A stretch of 20,256 nt of DNA from a virus, in the IMG/VR virus record IMGVR_UViG_3300009506_000218, positions 1 through 20,256 of that record; one strand, 5' to 3'. Each line of letters starts with the position of its first letter. Within the stretch, counting starts at the first letter, position 1. Below the pieces are notes generated by a model. The model had not been told where the DNA came from, did not search any database, and saw only the letters and a program-made list of their open reading frames with translations. The position numbers and the translations under genes are program-made. Below are positions 1-6,520 of this stretch, piece after piece.

Positions 1-78
1 CTGTATGTCGCGCATCGCACTCTTTTTCTACTGACAGAATTTTTATCGTTTTTCAATAAAATTGGAATCTGAGGCTTG

Positions 79-105
79 ACCTGAAATGATAAAAATCAGG
101 TTTTT
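79..105 (+). terminator. Weak terminator-like hairpin or small palindromic site
   Basis: ACCTGA (79-84) and TCAGGT (96-101) are exact reverse complements separated by 11 A-rich bases, and the 3' arm runs into five T (101-105). That is the shape of a short intrinsic terminator, but a 6-bp stem with a large loop is weak. It could equally be an operator. It lies upstream of the first gene of the late operon, so it would separate that operon from whatever lies to the left. Confidence 0.3.
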
Positions 106-107
106 GG

Positions 108-148
108 GATTCAAATTTTATTCAAGCTTTTATTGCAAAGTTTGAATC
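108..148. promoter_or_regulatory. Perfect 8-bp inverted repeat upstream of small terminase
   Basis: GATTCAAA at 108-115 and TTTGAATC at 141-148 are exact reverse complements separated by 25 AT-rich bases, and the right arm ends 19 bases before the start codon of the small terminase gene. A TTTAAT at 154-159 resembles a -10 box, but no convincing -35 box lies at the right distance (TTGCAA at 133-138 leaves only 15 bp). Late genes of Mu-type phages usually need an activator, so a binding site here is plausible, but this is inference. Confidence 0.3.
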
Positions 149-167
149 GGAGCTTTAATCTTGAACT

Positions 168-761
168 ATGGGAGAGAAAAAACAGAAGCAAGGAATGACT
201 AAGGCATCGATTGCTCGAAAGCTTGGTCTGGACAATTCGGCGATCACCTATGCTGTAAGGCGCTGCGACCTAGTATTGAATGAGGATGGCAGAATCAATC
301 CTGATGATGAGCGCAATCAAGCCTATTTTCGAAAGCACAAGACGGCTATTAAGGCATCTGGTGTCGGTGGGAGGGGCAAGCCTATTGTTACTGAAGACCC
401 CGACGAAATTGTGGGCAATTCTGTTGAACAGGGACGATTGCTGGATAACCAACTCAAGAAAGTTAAAATTCAGAGGGAACGGGTGGCCTATTTTGAAACT
501 ATACGAAGAGTTTATCCACGGGAAGTGGTGGCCAGAACCTTGAGTCTCATTCGTTCTCTGATAGATGAAAACTTCAAGGGCTTCGATGACCGATATGGAT
601 TCGAGATTTGGGAGACTGCGCGGGAACTAGAGCACCGTGAATTCTGTTTGTTTCTCTATCAGAAAATTGACGAATCAATGAGGGCGGTCTTTGCCGGCCT
701 AGATAGAGAACTTGAGAGAATCAAATCGGCCAAGCAGTTGCAACAAGACTTTGAAGCATGA
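168..761 (+). CDS. Small terminase subunit (Nu1-like, helix-turn-helix)
   Basis: Predicted DNA-recognition subunit of the packaging motor. The 197-aa product (lambda Nu1 is 181 aa) has an N-terminal helix-turn-helix-like segment at about residues 10-38 (TKASIARKLGLDNSAIT...), as expected for binding the packaging site. A charged, helical C-terminal half would contact the large subunit. The identification rests on this and on its position directly before the GpA-type large terminase, with which it shares an ATGA overlap. The ATG at 168 has only a distant GGAG (149-152). An in-frame ATG at 195 (residue 10) is the alternative start, but its AAGGA touches the ATG. I did not recognise a specific family by sequence alone. 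Confidence 0.7.
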   Translation: MGEKKQKQGMTKASIARKLGLDNSAITYAVRRCDLVLNEDGRINPDDERNQAYFRKHKTAIKASGVGGRGKPIVTEDPDEIVGNSVEQGRLLDNQLKKVKIQRERVAYFETIRRVYPREVVARTLSLIRSLIDENFKGFDDRYGFEIWETARELEHREFCLFLYQKIDESMRAVFAGLDRELERIKSAKQLQQDFEA

Positions 762-2770
762 AAAAGAAAGACGACCTGTCAACAAGCGAGCTCTTGATCG
801 GAGTAGGAAACATTCGCCGAGACTGCTCCGGTATGTGGACTCCAAAATCTTACCTGACTGTTTCTCAGTGTGCTGCTCAAAATCGTGTGATGCCCGCAGG
901 ATCGCAATTTCCCGGCCCATGGTCGAATGAAAGGACTCCTTATCTTATTGAGATAATGGACAACCTTTCGGCCTATTCTGGAATACAAAGGACGATAGTT
1001 GTAAAGGGTACCCAATTAGGTCTGACTTCGGCGGCAGAAAATGCCGTTGGCTATTGGATGGATATTCACCCAACAAAAATACTTTTTACAAGTGCCACTC
1101 AGGAAATTCTAGATGTATGGGTTACTGTCCGCCTCGAGAAGATGATTGATGACTGGGGCTTGAGACAAAAAATATTTGCCCAAAGCGTAAACCGGGCCAA
1201 CAAGAAAACCGGAGACACAACTTTCCTGAAAGAATTCTTAGGAGGTTATCTACGCTTGGCAACCGCTCAATCTGGACCCTCGCTGAGAAACGTTGACGTC
1301 AGGGCGCTTTTCCGTGATGAAATTGCCGGCTATCCCAAATCTCTAAAAGGGGGCGAAGGAAATCCTCTAACTGTATCTATGGCAAGGACGGACTCATGGG
1401 GAGATCGAAAGAAAATTTTCGACTTCTCAACTCCAATTGCTTTTGATGATTTGATTTGGCCCGAATACGAAGCGGCTGACATGAGGAGATTTTTTCTACC
1501 ATGTCCGCATTGTGGAGAAATGCAAATACTTGAATTTGGGCACGGTTACGGATTTGATGATCCCAGTAAGGGCATGCAATGGGAGATTGCCGACGGTCAG
1601 ATAAAGCGCGTTTGGTACGCCTGTGAATATTGCAAGGGGGAAATTCAAAACAAGGATAAACGAGGAATGCTTCTAAAGGGTGAGTGGAGGCCAACCTCTA
1701 AAGGGGTTTCCAATCTAGTTAGAAGTTATCACGTTTCATCTCTATATTCACCCCCTGGAATGCTCGATTGGCAAGATATCGTTCAAAGTTATTTAGAAGC
1801 GGAATTGTCTGGCGCGGACAAAATGCGTTCGTTCGTCAACACACGTCTCGGTCTCCCCTACCGCGAAACGGGAGCCCGTCCGGACTGGACAAAAGTAATT
1901 GAGCTTCAAGGTAACTACCGATCCGGGGCGGTTCCCGATGGAGTCATATTCCTTACCGCCTCGGTGGACGTGCAACGCGGCTCTGAGAAGGAAGGGGAGA
2001 AACCGGCGCGTCTCGAGATGGAGGTTTGCGGTCATGGGGTTGGTTATCGCTCCTGGTCGATTGAACACAAGGTCTTCGAGGGTCCGGTAGATAACGAGCA
2101 TGATGGCGCATGGCGAGACCTAGCGGAATACTGGCAAAAGACAGCGATGACCTACACTCGGAGAGATGGAGCCCGGTTCCAAATTCAGAGGGTACTAGTG
2201 GACTCAGGTGACAACACAAGCACGGTCTATGCATTTTGCGGACAGTGGAACGCGATATTTCCTTCCAAGGGTATGACCACTATCAAACCTCGCAAGGATG
2301 AACCACCTGACCAAGAAATGAACCGGTCGATACGACGGTTTAGGGTTGCTCGCTTGGAGGGTGGTCAAGTGCTTGTGGAGGTCAACACGGTTTTTTACAA
2401 GCGACAAGTCTACACCAATATCAAAATCAAAAGGAAGTCTGAGGCAGTTCAACAACCAGCAAACTTTTGCGATTTTCCAATCGACTACAGTGAGGAGTAC
2501 TTCAAGCAACTCACGGCTGAGGATATGGTTATTGACTCGGTTACGGGCGAAGTCAAATTCAGGGGTTCCCGAGCTCGACCGAATGAGGCCTTGGACTTAC
2601 GTGTTCTCAATCTATGTGCCCGAGACCAATTTCTTGACACCGTGGTCAATTGGCTCAAGGCAGAAGCCAAAAACAAAGGCTACACGGCAGACGCCCTTGA
2701 CACAATCAATTCCAAAACCGCTCTCGACTGGCTTGGACGGTCGATAAAGGCGGTTAAGAAAAAAACGTAA
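758..2770 (+). CDS. Terminase large subunit, GpA family (lambda type)
   Basis: ATPase and nuclease of the DNA-packaging motor. At 670 aa it is close to lambda gpA (641 aa). Visible landmarks are a Walker A-like KGTQLGLTS (residues 83-91), a Walker B-like LFRDEI (D187, E188), and a zinc-ribbon pair CPHC (249-252) and CEYC (289-292) typical of this family. The C-terminal nuclease domain carries SVDVQ (D404), VDSGDN (D482) and the family end motif RPNEALDLRVL (607-617). The start overlaps the small terminase stop as ATGA, implying translational coupling. GpA-type terminases usually cut at specific cos-like sites or initiate defined ends, but the packaging mode cannot be read from this window. 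Confidence 0.95.
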   Translation: MKKKDDLSTSELLIGVGNIRRDCSGMWTPKSYLTVSQCAAQNRVMPAGSQFPGPWSNERTPYLIEIMDNLSAYSGIQRTIVVKGTQLGLTSAAENAVGYWMDIHPTKILFTSATQEILDVWVTVRLEKMIDDWGLRQKIFAQSVNRANKKTGDTTFLKEFLGGYLRLATAQSGPSLRNVDVRALFRDEIAGYPKSLKGGEGNPLTVSMARTDSWGDRKKIFDFSTPIAFDDLIWPEYEAADMRRFFLPCPHCGEMQILEFGHGYGFDDPSKGMQWEIADGQIKRVWYACEYCKGEIQNKDKRGMLLKGEWRPTSKGVSNLVRSYHVSSLYSPPGMLDWQDIVQSYLEAELSGADKMRSFVNTRLGLPYRETGARPDWTKVIELQGNYRSGAVPDGVIFLTASVDVQRGSEKEGEKPARLEMEVCGHGVGYRSWSIEHKVFEGPVDNEHDGAWRDLAEYWQKTAMTYTRRDGARFQIQRVLVDSGDNTSTVYAFCGQWNAIFPSKGMTTIKPRKDEPPDQEMNRSIRRFRVARLEGGQVLVEVNTVFYKRQVYTNIKIKRKSEAVQQPANFCDFPIDYSEEYFKQLTAEDMVIDSVTGEVKFRGSRARPNEALDLRVLNLCARDQFLDTVVNWLKAEAKNKGYTADALDTINSKTALDWLGRSIKAVKKKT

Positions 2771-2780
2771 AAACACCAAT

Positions 2781-2810
2781 TTGACATTTTTAAAATTCTA
2801 AGCCTTAAAT
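2781..2810 (+). promoter_or_regulatory. Possible sigma70-like promoter in the only internal gap
   Basis: The 45-base gap after the large terminase gene is the longest internal spacer in the window and is AT-rich. It contains a consensus -35 box TTGACA (2781-2786) and, 18 bases on, TTAAAT (2805-2810), which matches 4 of 6 bases of a -10 box. A transcript from here would start very close to the next ATG (2816). That would leave almost no leader, which weakens the case. Confidence 0.2.
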
Positions 2811-2815
2811 GGAAT

Positions 2816-3079
2816 ATGGCGAGTTCCGACACACTTACTACCCGTTTAGCTACAAGACAGGCACAACTAGCCACAGCCGAGACCACCTATGCAACATTAC
2901 TTGAGAAGCTTAATCGCTCCTATATGTTTGCCGGCGGCGAGGGCTCGCAGCAGGCTACCAAAATTCGACTCAAGGAAATCAGAGAAGAGATTGAGTGGCT
3001 ACAGCAAGAAATCGATGCTATCGAAAATAGACTCCACGGCGGCGGCGTTGTCCGGTTACATACTTCGAGGTGGAAGTAA
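2816..3079 (+). CDS. Head-tail joining protein, gpW/DUF6148-like
   Basis: A small 87-aa, mostly helical protein in the lambda gpW position, between terminase and portal. In lambda, gpW (68 aa) seals the portal after packaging and gives the tail its attachment site. Residues about 35-72 (YMFAGGEGSQQATKIRLKEI onward to a heptad-like EEIEWLQQEIDAIENRL) have the layout I associate with the small gpW/DUF6148 group: a short beta-hairpin followed by a helix. The start at 2816 is the only ATG in frame. It has no proper ribosome-binding site (GGA only 2 bases away), so expression may depend on coupling or a very short leader. The stop overlaps the portal start as TAATG. Confidence 0.6.
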   Translation: MASSDTLTTRLATRQAQLATAETTYATLLEKLNRSYMFAGGEGSQQATKIRLKEIREEIEWLQQEIDAIENRLHGGGVVRLHTSRWK

Positions 3080-4785
3080 TGACTAATCCAGTAGCTTCGT
3101 TTTTCGGGCGAATATTCAACCGACCTGAGACTTCGGAGAGTATCAAAGTACACCGAACAGTCCCGGCTTTTGTGGAGAAACAAATAGAGGATAGGCGAGC
3201 TCAAATAGAACAACAACTAGCAATTGCAAAGGCTCGCAATTCTCAATATGAGGCTTTTTTTCCTATGTCCGGTTATTGGGGCGGCTCATATCTCAGCGAT
3301 GGGCAAAAAATACAGAATGGGATAGTCTTTAGGGGTTCCGCTCCTACGATAGACCACAATATGACGCTTCGCAATTCTCGCGATGCGTTCCACACCTCAC
3401 CGGTCGCACGGGCCATCGTGGAAAGAAAAACTGAGGCTATCGTCGGGGATGGAATCCGTTTAGAACCAAAAATCAGAGCGACATTGCTAGGGATGACTCC
3501 TGAACAAGCAGAATCCAAAGCACGCGAGATAAAAGAACGATTCGGACTCTGGGCAGAATCCAGGTTTTGTTCTCTCGATGAGACTATGAATCTGTATCAA
3601 AGACAACGGCTCTCTTGCATTCAATCAATTCGCGATGGTGAGTATTTCATCCGATTCCACTATCTTGATGATGGTGACAGACCAAACTCATTGGCTCTAA
3701 GTTCCATCGACCCGAATCAGATTGTAGGGTACCCATACACCTATACAGCGGACTTACCTTGGACTCAAGACGGAATCATTCGAGACGAGAGGGGACGCGA
3801 AACGGCCTATCAAGTGCGAGTACGAAATAGTAATGGTGAATATGTGACTCGTACTATTCCGGCGTATGAGAATGGTAGGCGTATGATGATACACGGGTTT
3901 ACCCCGGAATACGCCGGTCAAGTTCGAGGTTACTCGCAACTACACCACGCAATACAGGAGTTTTCCCAAGCCACTGACTTCACGATGGCTCAAATTTCCA
4001 AGGCCATAAAACAAAGCTCGATTATTATGGCTAACCAAACCGAGCCGGGTTCGACGCCTATGGGCAATCTGTTTACTCTTGCGGGGGCTGGACCACTGGA
4101 AACAGTTGTAGAAGATGCAACGGCAACTACTTCGACTGAGGTCGGCAATGTGCCGCCCTATGTTCCCACTGATGTTTACCTATCCCCTGGCGGTATCGGC
4201 ATGTTCGATGTCAAGGCAGGCAACAAGATAGATTTTCTCAAGGAGACTGCCCCGTCTGATACATTCGCTGGGTTTATGGAGATGTTTATTTCCCTAGTCG
4301 CTGCATCATGTTCTATTCCCTACGAGGTTGTTTTGCAGCGATTCTCAAGCAACTACACTGCAAGTAGGGGAGCCCTTGTTCAATTCTATCGACATGCTTT
4401 GATACTTCGAGGTGAGCAGAAATCCGATTTTCTCATGCAGGTTTATGAGGCATGGTTCGCGGAGGAAATAGCGGCGGGTAGAATAGCGGCGAAAGGTTGG
4501 CTCAATCCACTAATGAGACTGGCTTGGTTAAGTGCCGATTGGGTAGGACCCTTGATGCCAGACATCGACCCGCAAAAGAGTGTAGATGCGGCGCGCGATG
4601 CGGTTGAGGCTAACCTTTCCAACATTGCTCTTGAGTCTCAAAAGTACAACGGCTCCGATGCAGCAATGAACAGAGCAACAAACGAAAGAATATTGAGCGG
4701 GGCGGGGCGGGCTCCTTGGAATAGCAACGAGCGGTCAGACCAGAAGCAGCAAACGAAAACTATCAGAAAAGCTATGGAGGAGTAG
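3079..4785 (+). CDS. Portal protein, lambda gpB family
   Basis: Forms the dodecameric ring at one capsid vertex through which DNA is pumped and to which the neck attaches. 568 aa from the ATG at 3079 (lambda gpB is 533 aa). Family landmarks include the N-terminal stretch NSRDAFHTSPVARAIVERKT followed by VGDGIRLEP, and the later segment CSIPYEVVLQRFSSNYTASR, which is characteristic of lambda-type portals. I prefer ATG 3079 over an in-frame GTG at 3070 because GAGG (3067-3070) lies 8 bases before it and it overlaps the upstream stop as TAATG. The C-terminus is charged and likely disordered. The next gene starts immediately after the stop. Confidence 0.93.
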   Translation: MTNPVASFFGRIFNRPETSESIKVHRTVPAFVEKQIEDRRAQIEQQLAIAKARNSQYEAFFPMSGYWGGSYLSDGQKIQNGIVFRGSAPTIDHNMTLRNSRDAFHTSPVARAIVERKTEAIVGDGIRLEPKIRATLLGMTPEQAESKAREIKERFGLWAESRFCSLDETMNLYQRQRLSCIQSIRDGEYFIRFHYLDDGDRPNSLALSSIDPNQIVGYPYTYTADLPWTQDGIIRDERGRETAYQVRVRNSNGEYVTRTIPAYENGRRMMIHGFTPEYAGQVRGYSQLHHAIQEFSQATDFTMAQISKAIKQSSIIMANQTEPGSTPMGNLFTLAGAGPLETVVEDATATTSTEVGNVPPYVPTDVYLSPGGIGMFDVKAGNKIDFLKETAPSDTFAGFMEMFISLVAASCSIPYEVVLQRFSSNYTASRGALVQFYRHALILRGEQKSDFLMQVYEAWFAEEIAAGRIAAKGWLNPLMRLAWLSADWVGPLMPDIDPQKSVDAARDAVEANLSNIALESQKYNGSDAAMNRATNERILSGAGRAPWNSNERSDQKQQTKTIRKAMEE

Positions 4786-5112
4786 ATGCCACCAAAAGAC
4801 AATGACGATATGCTATTTGCTTGGCTCAAAGAGGAAACTGTACATATACGAAACTCATTAGGCGAGATACACAAAAAACTTGATACTCATCCCAAAGAAT
4901 GTCCGGCCCTGCAGGCATGGTTAAAAAAACCATCATTGCCACCCATGTCAAATGTTCCTTGGTGGAGTCTATTGGTAAAACTAGGCCCTTTCGTCTTAGC
5001 GGCGGCCCTTGGGTTACTTGGCCTTGGAGCGTATTACGGGAGCCAACAAAACACAGAAAAACTCGAAAACGACCTCAAGGCAGTAAGACAACTGCTTAAG
5101 GAGAGTGAATGA
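4786..5112 (+). CDS. Small single-pass membrane protein with coiled-coil flanks
   Basis: A 108-aa protein of unknown role. Residues 1-55 are charged and helical, with a CPAL cysteine at about 39. A hydrophobic segment of about 22 residues (about 59-80, LLVKLGPFVLAAALGLLGLG) should span the membrane, and residues 83-108 are again charged and helical. It starts on the base after the portal stop, with GGAGGAG at 4776-4782, and ends in an ATGA overlap with the protease gene, so it belongs to the operon. The N-helix/membrane/C-helix layout recalls small holin-associated proteins of the XhlA type, but the similarity is only in architecture. A membrane protein is not part of the lambda head gene order. 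No function is assigned. Confidence 0.8.
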   Translation: MPPKDNDDMLFAWLKEETVHIRNSLGEIHKKLDTHPKECPALQAWLKKPSLPPMSNVPWWSLLVKLGPFVLAAALGLLGLGAYYGSQQNTEKLENDLKAVRQLLKESE

Positions 5113-6518
5113 TGTATATTAGGGTACTTGAGGAAATATCACGCCATCTTTGGGCTATTTCTCAACCTGCCATTGATGCAATTATACGCATCGTGACAAT
5201 AGGCGAGGAACTTGAAGAGAGGTCCATTTTTCACGGCTCGGTTGTTACTGTTGAGGAACGAAAGGAACAAATAGAGGCGGCGGCGGGCAAGGCGCAAGAG
5301 TCTTATAAATACGGAGAGGTTTATGGTTCGATGGGTATTCTCCATGTGGATGGTCCTCTTGTTCCACGCGGGCAAGCTCAACCAGAGTCTTTGCCACAAA
5401 TTACTACCACATACGGACTACTTGCCGATTATGAAGCGATGCAATCCAACAAAAAGATTGATAGGATTGCGATGATTTTTGATACACCAGGAGGAGCGGT
5501 AACAGGTGGCACGGAGCTAGCGTCCGCAATCGCATCGGGTAAAAAACCAGTTGTTGCCTATGTGGAAGGGATGGCAGCTAGTCTGGGTTATCTCATAGCG
5601 AGTCACTGTGATGCTATTGTGGCAGCAAATACTGCTAGTTTAGGTAGTGTCGGAGTAGTAGCAAAAATCGAAGCAGGGCGAGACAAAAACATGGTTAAAT
5701 TTGTTTCTACTCAATCCCCTATGAAAAATGCAGACCCTACCACGGAAGATGGAGCAAAGTCATATCAGAAAATAGTCGATGATATGGCGGACGTTATAAT
5801 AGATTCTATTGCAACCGCTAGAGGCACAGACCGAGAAGACGTGATGGAAAATTACGGTCAAGGCGGGGTGGTAATCGCTTCGAGGGCAAAGGCCAAGAGT
5901 ATGATTGATGCGGTCATGACCCGAAAGCAATTCCTAACTGACTTCTCGGGTGATCTTGTAGCCGGATGTGGATGGCTCAAAAAAGGTCAAAGTAGAAAAT
6001 CAAAGGCACTGTCTCCAAAACATCAATTTGATTTAACCGAAAAAATGAGTACACAATCAAATAATGACGAACCGGCGCGAGCCGAAGAAACTAACGAAAG
6101 GACAGAAAACATGAAATTGGAAGAGCTTTTGACAGCGAATCCCGAAGCAAAAGGGGAATTCGACGCGGCTATTTCCAAGGCAAAAGAGGAGGCTCGCACC
6201 GCTTTGAGAACCGAGCTCAAGATTGCCGCTGAGACGGCATCCGGTGATGAGTACCCCTTGCCCGTCCGCAAAATAGCGGGCGAGGTTATCAAGGGTGAAA
6301 AGTCAATGGAAACCCTTGACGCCGTTATGGTGATTGCCGAAATGGAAAAAGAAAAAAAGAATTCCATGGCTGCACAGACCGCCACTAAAACACATGGGGA
6401 TACCCCTCCTGATGTGAGCATGAATAGCGGTCCTAGCTCGGATGGAAAAATTCGTAACACGGCGGACTATTACAAGGCCCTTGGTAAACCAGTGCCTATC
6501 GCCGGGGAGGTTAATTAA
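5109..6518 (+). CDS. Capsid maturation protease, peptidase S49 (lambda gpC-like) with C-terminal scaffold region
   Basis: Predicted serine protease that trims procapsid proteins. 469 aa (lambda gpC is 439 aa). The N-terminal part (about 70-290) is a ClpP/SppA-type fold with IFDTPGGAVTGG (123-134). The nucleophile is in GMAAS (Ser158), followed by YLIAS and ASLGSVGVV, and the likely general base is Lys206 in SPMKNADP. The Ser-Lys spacing of 48 resembles lambda gpC (Ser166/Lys218). Residues about 313-469 are charged, helical and scaffold-like and may also be made separately (see nested CDS). It starts at 5109 in an ATGA overlap with the membrane protein; a second ATG follows directly at 5112. 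Confidence 0.92.
   Translation: MMYIRVLEEISRHLWAISQPAIDAIIRIVTIGEELEERSIFHGSVVTVEERKEQIEAAAGKAQESYKYGEVYGSMGILHVDGPLVPRGQAQPESLPQITTTYGLLADYEAMQSNKKIDRIAMIFDTPGGAVTGGTELASAIASGKKPVVAYVEGMAASLGYLIASHCDAIVAANTASLGSVGVVAKIEAGRDKNMVKFVSTQSPMKNADPTTEDGAKSYQKIVDDMADVIIDSIATARGTDREDVMENYGQGGVVIASRAKAKSMIDAVMTRKQFLTDFSGDLVAGCGWLKKGQSRKSKALSPKHQFDLTEKMSTQSNNDEPARAEETNERTENMKLEELLTANPEAKGEFDAAISKAKEEARTALRTELKIAAETASGDEYPLPVRKIAGEVIKGEKSMETLDAVMVIAEMEKEKKNSMAAQTATKTHGDTPPDVSMNSGPSSDGKIRNTADYYKALGKPVPIAGEVN
6097..6102 (+). promoter_or_regulatory. Internal ribosome-binding site for nested scaffold
   Basis: AAAGGA lies inside the protease gene, 8 bases before the in-frame ATG at 6111. Its strength and spacing match those used by other genes in this operon. 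The earlier in-frame ATG at 6045 has no comparable sequence upstream, which is why I place the internal start at 6111. Confidence 0.55.
6111..6518 (+). CDS. Probable nested capsid scaffold protein (Nu3-like), in frame within the protease gene
   Basis: In lambda, the scaffold Nu3 is translated from an in-frame start inside gene C, so its sequence equals the protease C-terminus. The same arrangement is likely here. An ATG at 6111 (protease residue 335, MKLEELLTANPEAKGEF) has AAAGGA at 6097-6102, giving a 135-aa product ending at the shared stop. The product is rich in Glu, Lys and Ala, predicted helical from about its residue 1 to 85, then low-complexity, and ends in KIRNTADYYKALGKPV, a plausible capsid-binding tail. 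Supporting this, the protease domain proper ends near residue 290 and no other scaffold gene is present. Inferred from sequence and lambda precedent. Confidence 0.6.
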   Translation: MKLEELLTANPEAKGEFDAAISKAKEEARTALRTELKIAAETASGDEYPLPVRKIAGEVIKGEKSMETLDAVMVIAEMEKEKKNSMAAQTATKTHGDTPPDVSMNSGPSSDGKIRNTADYYKALGKPVPIAGEVN

Positions 6519-6520
6519 TC

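Noticed and set aside
1-72. Possible end of an upstream gene (open frame from base 1 to a TGA at 70-72)
   Set aside because: Only 23 codons are visible and their content is not convincing. I cannot support a coding call.
3070-3078. GTG start for the portal
   Set aside because: It would overlap the gpW-like gene more and place the GAGG site over the start codon. ATG 3079 has the proper spacing and a TAATG junction.
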